Positions 31,418 through 38,429 of a stretch of 64,000 nucleotides of DNA are shown one piece after another. Source of the DNA: Sporosarcina sp. JAI121 (GTDB taxonomy: Bacteria > Bacillota > Bacilli > Bacillales_A > Planococcaceae). The stretch's first letter is position 1; every line of letters starts with the position of its first letter. The stretch spans positions 1,503,136 to 1,567,135 of the forward strand of contig NZ_JACCCL010000001.1 of assembly GCF_013408665.1 (NCBI RefSeq), given 5' to 3'. Position numbers and translations under genes: made by a program. A model generated the notes under the pieces. It was given only the letters and a program-made list of their open reading frames with translations. It did no database searches and was not told the DNA's origin.

Positions 31418-31888
31418 CTACTCAAACAATGGAACTTTCAAGTCTTTCTTATAACAATGTACAAGCATAGAATGCAATTGGCCTCTATGGTGATATATAT
31501 GTGCAACAATTTCTACCAACCATTCGTACCGTGTATAGGTTACACCCCAGAATGAAGTAATCTTCTCGTGTAATTCAGCTTCTGTAAACGCCATAAATTT
31601 AGCTTCTAGTATTTGATAATTTTGGATTAGCGTCGCCTTGATTTCACTGAGGTTCTTATAAGAATTCATTGAATAATATTGTTGCATCTCCTCCTGGGTT
31701 ATACCGTCAGAAATTAACGCATCTGCCTCACAAATAATTGCAATGTGTTCCAGTAGCTCACCTATGGAATGCTTATTGGAACTCGGTCTTTTTCGAAGGT
31801 CGGTTTCCTCCAATTTGTCCATCAACGCTAGAGTAGTCGTAACCGCTATCCAAATTTGATTCAATGTGTATTTACAATATATATTCAT
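31418..31888 (-). CDS. DinB/YfiT-like metalloenzyme family protein
   Basis: This 156-residue four-helix-bundle protein is of the DinB superfamily. The metal-binding histidines appear as LLEHIA (near 46-51) and the C-terminal HIYHHRGQLHSML (near 130-142). Family members act as thiol transferases or have unknown roles. The ATG at 31888 follows AAGGGGATTAG. It lies 54 bases downstream of the tandem-PadR regulator gene, on the same strand, and inside the inverted repeat, so co-transcription is likely. Confidence 0.82.
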   Translation of the reverse strand: MNIYCKYTLNQIWIAVTTTLALMDKLEETDLRKRPSSNKHSIGELLEHIAIICEADALISDGITQEEMQQYYSMNSYKNLSEIKATLIQNYQILEAKFMAFTEAELHEKITSFWGVTYTRYEWLVEIVAHIYHHRGQLHSMLVHCYKKDLKVPLFE

Positions 31889-31942
31889 CTAATCCCCTTC
31901 TAACTTTGATGGATTATTTTTTAGATTACATGTATGCGATAT

Positions 31943-32674
31943 TCAAACTATTTTAATAACATAGTGTAGGTATTTACGAACTTGAGTGATTCGCTCAGTC
32001 AACGAAGCCTCTACAGTCATGTAGAATTGTTCACTCTCCTCCGTTTTATATAATTTGCGAATAGTTCTTCTTTCGTCCGGCCAGAATCCAACAAGCAAAT
32101 TAGTTTCTTCCATTTCGCGTTCAATATTGTATAAGTAGCTATTCGATGGAGACCAACCAAACAAACTATTTAATTGACGCTCTACTTCGGCCATATAAAA
32201 TGAGTCACGTTGCAAGCTAAGCCGTAGTGTCATAAATCGAACCACATCTTTGACTGATAACAGTTTTGATATAAACAATCTAAAATCTTCGTGTAATGGC
32301 TCAATTTCAACTTGCGGCGGTAGTCCATTCTTGGTTAGAAAATAATAGAAACGATCAATGACGGTAGATACTTCTCCAAACCGATGTGCATAAGAAGTTT
32401 TGTATTCTTGAAGACGAGTTTTTCCTTTATCAGTAATTTGGAAAAACTTTTTACGGCCTTCTGTTTGAGAGTGAAGAAAGCCATCGTTTTCTAATGTGTT
32501 AGCGGTACGTGCGACGTACTCATATGAAACGGAACGTCCTGGGAAATCTAAATTAAATTGTTCATAGAGTGCCCTGGAATAACTTTTTCGATCAAAGAGA
32601 GTTCTTAACAAAAACAAAGAAAGAGTATCACCGACACTAAAACCGACAGCTTGTTGAAACGAAGGTATTTTCAT
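31943..32674 (-). CDS. Transcription regulator with two PadR-like winged helices
   Basis: This 243-residue protein has an N-terminal PadR-like winged helix (residues about 10-85: SYEYVARTANTLENDGFL, GRKKFFQITDKGKTRL). A second PadR-like segment is in the C-terminal half (about 150-225: SYLYNIEREMEETNLLVGFW, DERRTIRKLYKTEESEQFY). A tandem arrangement in one chain is unusual. ATG at 32674 is preferred because it follows TTAGGAGTG; an in-frame GTG three codons upstream is also open. A candidate operator and the right inverted-repeat arm lie upstream, consistent with autoregulation. The domain reading is by eye. Confidence 0.7.
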   Translation of the reverse strand: MKIPSFQQAVGFSVGDTLSLFLLRTLFDRKSYSRALYEQFNLDFPGRSVSYEYVARTANTLENDGFLHSQTEGRKKFFQITDKGKTRLQEYKTSYAHRFGEVSTVIDRFYYFLTKNGLPPQVEIEPLHEDFRLFISKLLSVKDVVRFMTLRLSLQRDSFYMAEVERQLNSLFGWSPSNSYLYNIEREMEETNLLVGFWPDERRTIRKLYKTEESEQFYMTVEASLTERITQVRKYLHYVIKIV

Positions 32675-32707
32675 GCTGAACACTCCTAATATTTTTAATA
32701 ATCATAC

Positions 32708-32726
32708 ACCTCACTAGTGCATATAT
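32708..32726 (+). promoter_or_regulatory. Candidate operator of the tandem-PadR regulator
   Basis: ACCTCACTAGTGCATATAT lies 34 bases before the regulator start codon. It recurs with one to two changes in both arms of the inverted repeat (30322-30340 plus strand; 32885-32867 minus strand). CACTAGTG at its centre is a perfect palindrome. Confidence 0.55.
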
Positions 32727-32771
32727 CAAGACAAATATCCGTTGCAATATGTCCCCCCCTCTCCTCTAAAA

Positions 32772-32908
32772 CTCCCTTTCCTTAAACTGTGTAGTTCTCC
32801 TTTACTTGAACAATAGTTCGGGGATATATAATAGTTATAAAAAAATTGGTTGCGAGCTATATGTTTATATATGCACTAGCGAGGTCTCGTATGTTCGGAA
32901 TATATACA
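32772..32908 (-). repeat. Right arm of the 138-bp inverted repeat
   Basis: Read on the minus strand this matches 30299-30436. Both arms place the ACCTCGCTAG end outward and the AAAGGGAG end inward, enclosing the DinB and regulator genes. No target-site duplication was seen. It forms the distal upstream region of the regulator gene, about 100-235 bases before its start. Confidence 0.85.
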
Positions 32909-32950
32909 TAGATTGGATTGATGGCCGACATGCTAAAATAAAACCTTGAA

Positions 32951-32991
32951 AAACAGAAACTGCCACCCTGATTAATGAAACAGGGTGGCAG
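32951..32991 (-). terminator. Terminator after fni
   Basis: CTGCCACCCTG pairs perfectly with CAGGGTGGCAG; on the minus strand TTTCTGTTTTT follows. Confidence 0.88.
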
Positions 32992-33009
32992 AGATTAAGT
33001 GTTTGAGCG

Positions 33010-34044
33010 TTAATATACTTGGTAATTGATCCTATCCGTTTCCTTTAACTCACCGAGTGAAGCCACTCCGATGCCGAACATCGCCATTCGAAGTTCCAAT
33101 TCCTTGATTTCCATCGCTTCCAGGACATCTTTCGTAGAAAGTGTCGCTTCTTTCAAAATTGACCTGCCGAAACCGACGATATCCGCGCCAAGTGCAATGG
33201 CTTTCGCTCCATCCAGACCAGTATGTATTCCGCCACTTGCGATTATCGGTTGTTTACCGATTCTGCCCCTTACTGAAGAGATACATTCGACTGTCGGGAT
33301 GCCCCAGTCACTAAACGCCTCTGCTGCTATTCTTTTCACAAGGGACGTTGATCGGAACTTTTCGACTTGACTCCAAGACGTACCGCCCGCTCCGGCCACA
33401 TCTATAAAGGAAACGCCTACATCGCATAATCTCTTAGCAGTGGCTCCGTCGATGCCCCACCCGACTTCCTTCACGCCAACCGGCACTTCCATAGCATTGC
33501 AAAGCTGTCCTATTTTCTCCAATAGATTTTCGAAATTCGTATTCCCTTCTGGTTGGATCACTTCCTGAATACTGTTTAAATGAAGGACGAGTGAATTTGC
33601 CTCCGTTATTTCAATGATGCGGAGACATTCATCTACTCCAAAGCCATAGTTCAGTTGAACCGCACCTAAATTGGCGATTATCGGAATGCTAGGTGCATAT
33701 TTTTTCACTTGGAAAGAAGATCGGTGTTCCGCGCTTTCGATTAGTGCACGCGTTGAGCCCAAAGCCAATCCCCAACCTCTTTCTTCCGCCGCTTCGGCAA
33801 GATTTCGATTGATCGTTTCGGCAAATGCCGCCCCGCCAGTCATTGAACTAATTAGGAATGGTGTTTTGCATTCATGCCCTAAAAATGTCGTATCGATGGA
33901 TATATCGCTGAAATTGATTTCGGGTAATGCATTATGTATGAATTTCACCTTTTCGAAGCCCGTTGTGATTGTATCGCCCGTTACGTTCTCATTCAAACTG
34001 ATTTGAATATGTTCTGATTTTCTTTGGTTGATTGGCCCAGTCAT
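33010..34044 (-). CDS. fni: Type 2 isopentenyl-diphosphate delta-isomerase
   Basis: This FMN- and NADPH-dependent enzyme interconverts IPP and DMAPP in isoprenoid synthesis. The 344-residue product shows the type-2 motifs: RKSEHI at the N-terminus, SSMTGG near 70-75, GSTRALIE, the LVLHLNSIQEVIQPEGN stretch, VKEVGWG, VAGAGGTSW and SGGIHTGLDGAKA. ATG at 34044 gives the conserved start MTGPINQRKSEH; the open frame extends 23 codons further without conservation. The ribosome-binding site (GGAAAGGCG) is somewhat distant, about 12 bases. Confidence 0.94.
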   Translation of the reverse strand: MTGPINQRKSEHIQISLNENVTGDTITTGFEKVKFIHNALPEINFSDISIDTTFLGHECKTPFLISSMTGGAAFAETINRNLAEAAEERGWGLALGSTRALIESAEHRSSFQVKKYAPSIPIIANLGAVQLNYGFGVDECLRIIEITEANSLVLHLNSIQEVIQPEGNTNFENLLEKIGQLCNAMEVPVGVKEVGWGIDGATAKRLCDVGVSFIDVAGAGGTSWSQVEKFRSTSLVKRIAAEAFSDWGIPTVECISSVRGRIGKQPIIASGGIHTGLDGAKAIALGADIVGFGRSILKEATLSTKDVLEAMEIKELELRMAMFGIGVASLGELKETDRINYQVY

Positions 34045-34339
34045 TTTGGAAACACACGCCTTTCCTGTTGGTGTTAATGATAACGCTTTAATTGCTTTAA
34101 TAGGAGTCACCATACTGCTGCGTTGCTTCTCCCTTGTTTTCTAGCAAATAGAGATTATCCAATTCGTAGCATTCTCTTTGATGACACCTACTACGACAAC
34201 AAAAGTCCATTCAGCGTCATTTTCTTGCTGTATAATAAACGCAGCGTAGTAAATTATTATGTAAATGAATATTTATTCTATCTCATTATACCTGAATCAG
34301 CGTTATCAAATGTAATGCAAAAAATAGAAGGCATTTTAT

Positions 34340-34500
34340 ACGGTTAAATGCAAGTATCAACACGACCAATGTTGCAAAAGCAATTGCAACATTAACGATT
34401 CGAATACCGACATTGGCACCACCCTTTCATTCGGGAATGAACCGATTGCCCTTGAGTTACCTATTCTATCACCTCTCCATTATGCTATACATGCATTCTT
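34340..34500 (-). pseudogene. Frameshifted holin-like toxin cassette
   Basis: Upstream sequence (ATAGAATAGGT, ACTCAAGGGC, AAAGGGTGGTGCCA) matches the intact cassette at 35 kb and leads to an ATG at 34413 and MSVFESLML. One base is then missing. Restoring it would give a hydrophobic toxin-like helix (AIAFATLVVLILAFN). As it stands the frame ends after 18 codons. The 3' terminator and antisense half are absent. Confidence 0.72.
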
Positions 34501-34538
34501 GAAATAGCGTATCTAACTGGTTTATATCCTACTATCCA

Positions 34539-34973
34539 TTATAGCGACTTTTTAAAAACATAACTCACCTTGTCATAATCCATCTTCTCTTCATAGAAAC
34601 GATGTGCGTCTACACGCTGCAAGCCTGATGATAAAGCGACACTTTCATAGCTATTTTCCTTTGCCCATTCATGGACATAGATGAGCAGTTTTTCTCCGTA
34701 CCCGCTAGAACGTTTCGTAGTATCAGTCACCAAGTCACAAACCCAAATAAATCTGCCATAATAAAGTGTAATCATTGGTTTGAAACCGATAACTGCAACG
34801 ATTTCCCCTTCACTTTTTAACGCGAATAGTTGATAGCAATCTTTTTCTTGCGCTTCATAGACTAATTCCAAGTAGGTGACTTCATCTAAATGTGTTCGTA
34901 ACTGTTTCATAATCGGATATGCTTCAACGATTTCATCGCGTGATTGAAGTCTCTTAATCGTTAATTCATTCAT
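34539..34973 (-). CDS. GNAT family N-acetyltransferase
   Basis: This 144-residue acetyltransferase has the acetyl-CoA-binding motif RxxGxG/A as RSSGYGEKLLIY near residues 88-99. It is preceded by the beta-4 strand WVCDLVTD and followed by VALSSGLQRVDAHRFYEEKMDY. The substrate is unknown. The ATG at 34973 follows AAAAGGGGTTGCAG. It lies alone between toxin-cassette remnants. Confidence 0.83.
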   Translation of the reverse strand: MNELTIKRLQSRDEIVEAYPIMKQLRTHLDEVTYLELVYEAQEKDCYQLFALKSEGEIVAVIGFKPMITLYYGRFIWVCDLVTDTTKRSSGYGEKLLIYVHEWAKENSYESVALSSGLQRVDAHRFYEEKMDYDKVSYVFKKSL

Positions 34974-35059
34974 CACTGCAACCCCTTTTTTCATAAATAT
35001 ACCACACGTTTCAACACGGTATAATAAAATTGTTTGCTGAGCGTATTCAAATCAAACAC

Positions 35060-35088
35060 TTGAAAAGTAAATCCTTCAAACGTATAAT
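35060..35088 (+). promoter_or_regulatory. Antitoxin RNA promoter (35-kb cassette)
   Basis: TTGAAA (35060-35065) and TATAAT (35083-35088) are separated by 17 bases. The hexamers and spacing are the same as for the antitoxin promoter of the 8.8-kb cassette, on the strand opposite to the toxin. Confidence 0.82.
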
Positions 35089-35094
35089 GGAAAT

Positions 35095-35246
35095 AAGTTT
35101 AGAATATAATAAAAAAGACCGCTTGGTGCGCGAACACCAAACGGTCAATGTAATAAGCAGGTTCCCTACAAGGGGATTGGCATCGGGAATGAAATAATCC
35201 ATCCTAAATTGAGCCGTTAACTCAAGGATGGGTTATTTTTGTTTTT
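35095..35246 (+). ncRNA. Predicted antisense antitoxin RNA (35-kb cassette)
   Basis: An RNA of about 150 nt should start near 35095 and end at a strong hairpin (AATAATCCATCCT pairing with AGGATGGGTTATT, 35193-35236) followed by TTTTGTTTTT. Its 3' end overlaps the last codons of the toxin frame and its body covers the toxin mRNA 3' tail, including the toxin terminator hairpin. Confidence 0.72.
35111..35146 (-). terminator. Terminator of the 35-kb toxin mRNA
   Basis: On the minus strand GACCGTTTGGTGTTC pairs with GCGCACCAAGCGGTC and is followed by TTTTTT. Confidence 0.87.
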
Positions 35247-35319
35247 GGTTAAATGAGAGTATCGTTACAATTAATGCTCCGAATGTGAATGTTAGCATTA
35301 ATCCTTCGAATACTGTCAT
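35233..35319 (-). CDS. Holin-like type I toxin, 28 residues
   Basis: The ATG frame encodes a 28-residue peptide: MTVFEGLMLT, a hydrophobic helix (FTFGALIVTILSF) and a basic tail NQKQK. It is a relative of the peptide at 8778-8861 and fits the putative holin-like toxin family. AGAAGGGGGTGG precedes the start. A TATAAT at 35392-35387 is the probable -10 of its promoter. The cassette includes its own terminator and an opposing antitoxin promoter. Membrane toxicity is inferred from the family. Confidence 0.8.
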   Translation of the reverse strand: MTVFEGLMLTFTFGALIVTILSFNQKQK

Positions 35320-35455
35320 TGGCACCACCCCCTTCTAAACGGGAATGAGCCAACCACCCTTGAGTCACCTATTCTATTACTCATCCATTATATCATACAT
35401 GCGTTTTTGTAATTAATAATGTGTAAACATAGTAAAAGTTATAAATACACAACGT

Positions 35456-35580
35456 CTACTTGGCGCACTAACACCAAACAGTCAATGTATTAGCGGGCTT
35501 CCGATCTGGGGATTAGTATCACAAAATAAATAATCCACCTGAGCCGTCTTGTCTCAAGGGTGGATTATTTATTTTGTGAC
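35456..35580 (-). pseudogene. Toxin-cassette 3' remnant
   Basis: This piece repeats only the 3' half of the cassette: a degraded distal hairpin (GGCGCACTAACACCAAACAGTC), the spacer with GGGGATT, and the AATAATCCACC/GGTGGATTATT hairpin. No toxin frame remains. A weakened antisense RNA might still be produced. Confidence 0.55.
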
Positions 35581-35619
35581 ATATTAATATAGAAAAGTCG
35601 CTGAAGCAAGTTGATGAGC

Positions 35620-35778
35620 TTATCTATCCCTACAGTTTTTACATACTTTAATGATTTCTTTCGCTTCGGTTTTATGAATGTACAATAACTTAATACGATT
35701 TCTATAACACAACGGACAGTTTCCTCTTCCTTTTGACGGGAGTTTGTTTAATGCTTTTCCTCGATTTCTTTTTGCCAT
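35620..35778 (-). CDS. Small zinc-ribbon protein, 52 residues
   Basis: A GGGGGTGG site precedes an ATG frame of 52 residues. It has a basic N-terminus (MAKRNRGKALNKLPSKGRGN) and a zinc ribbon made of CPLC (21-24) and CKNC (46-49). Proteins of this shape occur in Bacillus relatives, with no known function; RNA or ribosome binding is possible given the basic N-terminus. The codon pattern and paired CxxC motifs support it as real. Confidence 0.75.
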   Translation of the reverse strand: MAKRNRGKALNKLPSKGRGNCPLCYRNRIKLLYIHKTEAKEIIKVCKNCRDR

Positions 35779-36096
35779 GTCCATCCACCCCCAGAGTGAA
35801 AAATCCTCTTTCTCTTTATCTAATGATGGTCTCGGGGGATAATATGGGTATTTTAATAAATTATTTATCGCAAGCTATTCTTGAGCATTAACTATAACAA
35901 CTAGAAAGTCTGTTACTTGTCTTAGCCCGTACTTTAGTAGCAATATCTTCTACTAGGAAAGTTATTTCCATGAAATCATGTATAATGAAATCCGCATCTA
36001 CATCTAACTCCCTTCAACTTCAATACAATAACAATGATATCCTACTCCCCCTTGGAATATCATGAGAGAGATGAATAGATGAGGAGAGATTTCTAG

Positions 36097-37368
36097 ATGC
36101 AAATCCATGTGGTACGTCCGGGGGAAACGTTGTGGTTGATTGCTCAACGGTACGGCGTCACAGTAAACGAAATAGTAACGGCTAACCAGTTGGAGAATCC
36201 AAGTAAATTAGTGAGCGGCCTGGCCATTGTTATTCCCACAGCCACACGTAAGCATACAGTTCAGCCTGGCCAGAACTTATCGGAAATTGCACATCGTTAC
36301 GGCACCACTGTAGAGGATATCGTAAAAGAGAATCAAATCCAAAATCCCAATATGATTTTATCCGGTACACGTTTAACCATTCCTGTCCATAAACCAGCTA
36401 TCGACGTAAACGCCTATACCATTAATACAGGAGAAACCGGAGCCAGAGAGATTCAAGAAGTAGGTCGGGATTTAACGTACTGGATGCCTTTTGTCTACAC
36501 GATACGCGAAGATGGCGGACTAAATTCAATTGACGATGCCGAAATGCTCCGATCTGCCGCCGCCGAAAGAGTCGTTCCTATTATCGCAATCACGAATTTC
36601 AGTGCCACGGCTGCAGGATCCGGTCTTGCGCATACAGTCCTTGCTAGTACTGATATACAGGATGTTTTACTAACCAATATTTTAAAAGTCATGAAAGAAA
36701 AAGGCTATCAAGGTTTAAACATTGATTTTGAAAATGTGTTTCCCGCCGACCGCGAATTATATAACCAGTTTTTGCAGCGGGCGGTTGACCGCTTGCATCC
36801 CGAAGGCTATTCCGTCTCAACAGCTCTTGCCCCAAAAACAAGCGGTGAACAAAAAGGGTTATTATACGAGGCACATGATTACGCGGCACATGGGAGAATT
36901 GCTGACTTCACCGTGTTGATGACCTATGAATGGGGTTATCGATTAGGTCCGCCACAAGCAATCTCACCTTTGAATGAAATCAAAAAAGTGTTGGATTACG
37001 CAGTTACCGTGATACCAAGAAATAAAATCTTATTCGGTTTTCAAATTTACGCACGTGACTGGCTGCTTCCCCATGTGCAGGGACAAGAGGCGGAAACATT
37101 CAGCCAGCAGGAAGCGATTCGCAGAGCTATTCAATACGGAGTGGCCATTCAATATGACTTGAAAGCTCAATCCCCTTTTTACAGGTACACCGATGAACAG
37201 GGGCGGAATCACGAAGTCTGGTTTGAAGATGCCCGCAGTGCACAGGCCAAATTTGATGTAGTAAAAGACTATAATTTACGAGGAATCAGTTACTGGGTTC
37301 TTGGTTATCCGTTCCCGCAGAATTGGTTGTTGTTGGAAGATAACTTTACGATACGAAAAAGAAGCTAA
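36097..37368 (+). CDS. sleL: Spore cortex-lytic glycosylase, LysM-GH18 (SleL/YaaH-like)
   Basis: Two LysM peptidoglycan-binding domains (about 2-46 and 51-96) precede a glycoside hydrolase 18 domain (about 105-415). The catalytic motif is GLNIDFENV, with D210 and E212. The family acts in spores as an N-acetylglucosaminidase on cortex fragments during germination. There is no signal peptide, as in YaaH/SleL, which are made in the mother cell. Length 423 fits. A remnant hairpin from a toxin cassette appears to serve as its terminator. Confidence 0.9.
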   Translation: MQIHVVRPGETLWLIAQRYGVTVNEIVTANQLENPSKLVSGLAIVIPTATRKHTVQPGQNLSEIAHRYGTTVEDIVKENQIQNPNMILSGTRLTIPVHKPAIDVNAYTINTGETGAREIQEVGRDLTYWMPFVYTIREDGGLNSIDDAEMLRSAAAERVVPIIAITNFSATAAGSGLAHTVLASTDIQDVLLTNILKVMKEKGYQGLNIDFENVFPADRELYNQFLQRAVDRLHPEGYSVSTALAPKTSGEQKGLLYEAHDYAAHGRIADFTVLMTYEWGYRLGPPQAISPLNEIKKVLDYAVTVIPRNKILFGFQIYARDWLLPHVQGQEAETFSQQEAIRRAIQYGVAIQYDLKAQSPFYRYTDEQGRNHEVWFEDARSAQAKFDVVKDYNLRGISYWVLGYPFPQNWLLLEDNFTIRKRS

Positions 37369-37376
37369 TGAATTTG

Positions 37377-37450
37377 CAATAACCCATCCCATTGAGCCCT
37401 TAACTCAAGGATGGGTTATTATTGTTTTGAATAAAAGCCGGTATCGCTAG
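37377..37450 (-). pseudogene. Toxin-cassette hairpin remnant acting as sleL terminator
   Basis: AATAACCCATCC...GGATGGGTTATTATTGTTTT matches the antitoxin terminator hairpin of the 35-kb cassette, plus a short flank resembling the toxin 3' end. On the plus strand it is a good intrinsic terminator, 9 bases after the sleL stop. Confidence 0.65.
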
Positions 37451-37579
37451 TAAGAGGTGTGATGTATTAATAAACCGGGTTACATGATAATTCAATCAAG
37501 CATATCTTAATAATAAATTATAAATAGTGCAGAACCCCTTCTTAATTATAATCCAAAGACTCCAAATAGGTGAAAGAAG

Positions 37580-37858
37580 GTGTTAAGTAATTTGCATAAC
37601 TGGTTTCAAATAGGACCTTCCAGGGATTTACCCCAGAATTATAGTGCAATTCTTGGTTTTATTGGTTCGATACTCGTTACAATTGGCGATTCGATTGGAA
37701 CAATCGCTGCGGCTATTGACTTAAAACAAGCAGAAATTGAAGCGATTCAACAGCAACAAGATCAGCAAGACAATAAAAAAGTAATCGAGAAAATGCAAAA
37801 ACAAATTGACGATATGCAAAAAGAACTAAAGTACTTGCGGGACAGAAAAAACATCTAA
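37580..37858 (+). CDS. Unknown small protein with hydrophobic helix and coiled coil
   Basis: A GTG start at 37580 follows ATAGGTGAAAG and gives 92 residues. Residues about 21-45 are hydrophobic (AILGFIGSILVTIGDSIGTI). The second half is a charged, Gln-rich coiled coil (QQQQDQQDNKKVIEKMQKQI). No family was recognised. The layout suggests a membrane- or coat-associated structural protein; the sleL neighbour hints at a spore link, but that is only context. A terminator follows. Confidence 0.7.
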   Translation: MLSNLHNWFQIGPSRDLPQNYSAILGFIGSILVTIGDSIGTIAAAIDLKQAEIEAIQQQQDQQDNKKVIEKMQKQIDDMQKELKYLRDRKNI

Positions 37859-37895
37859 AACAGCATCTTTAAAAAGTTGAGCGAAAAATAGCATC

Positions 37896-37935
37896 AACCA
37901 TCCAAGCATTTTACCCGGCATGGATGGTTTTTTTT
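37896..37935 (+). terminator. Terminator after the coiled-coil gene
   Basis: AACCATCCA pairs with TGGATGGTT, followed by a T-run. Confidence 0.78.
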
Positions 37936-38082
37936 ATGGTTAAATGGTTAAATGGCAAAAAAGAACATGAGTTCGGTATCGCTGTCCGAAACTAAAGTGA
38001 AAACGCAGGATTAATTAATAAAATAATGTTTATCGGGACAGACTACAGACAGTAATTGAAATTAATGAAGTGAGTAATTAAC

Positions 38083-38429
38083 ATGAAAAAGAAGCTGGCA
38101 CTACAGACTATGCAGCATGCCGTACAAACGCTTAAGCTAATGGCATCCATATAAGTCCTGCATTAGATGCAACAAGCGCAGCAGCCCCTCCAACAAGCGG
38201 TTCAGCAGCTGAATTATTTGCAGGGATCTCGATTACACAATACACGACCGCCAATCTTGTATCTCGGCATCTTAAGTTCAAAAAAAGAAAAGAACGCCTA
38301 CTTGACGGGGATATTACAAGAGGGGTTCATTCGCCTGTGGGGCTTTTCATTAGTGTTGATGGACCTGAGGAAATCGCTGTTAGCATAGTGGCAGAACTAA
38401 TCGCAGTGAGACGGGGGGAAATGATATGA
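38083..38429 (+). pseudogene. Chimeric remnant ending in the XdhC C-terminus
   Basis: An ATG at 38083 opens MKKKLALQTMQHAVQTLK, then stops at 38152-38154. One frame over, an uninterrupted reading from 38136 to a TGA at 38429 gives ALDATSAAAPPTSGSAAELF and then GVHSPVGLFISVDGPEEIAV, ending RRGEMI. The last 45 residues match the C-terminus of XdhC/PucA (xanthine dehydrogenase accessory factor). The first part resembles a different small protein that I could not identify. This looks like the 3' end of xdhC fused to another gene's debris by deletion. It overlaps the pucB start, as xdhC-pucB pairs do. Confidence 0.65.

Noticed and set aside
30299..32908. Insertion sequence with terminal inverted repeats
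   Set aside because: No transposase-like frame lies inside and no flanking target duplication was seen, so only the repeat itself is reported.
34123..34347. 74-residue plus-strand frame after fni
   Set aside because: No ribosome-binding site, no family, and its end overlaps a toxin-cassette remnant on the other strand.
34340..35580. CRISPR-like direct repeats at 34.3-35.6 kb
   Set aside because: The repeated segments are long, irregularly spaced and explained as copies of a toxin/antisense RNA cassette.
38167..38388. 73-residue Gln-rich plus-strand frame starting MQQAQQPLQQAVQQLN
   Set aside because: The neighbouring frame over the same bases encodes recognisable XdhC C-terminal sequence, so this frame is a shadow of that pseudogene.
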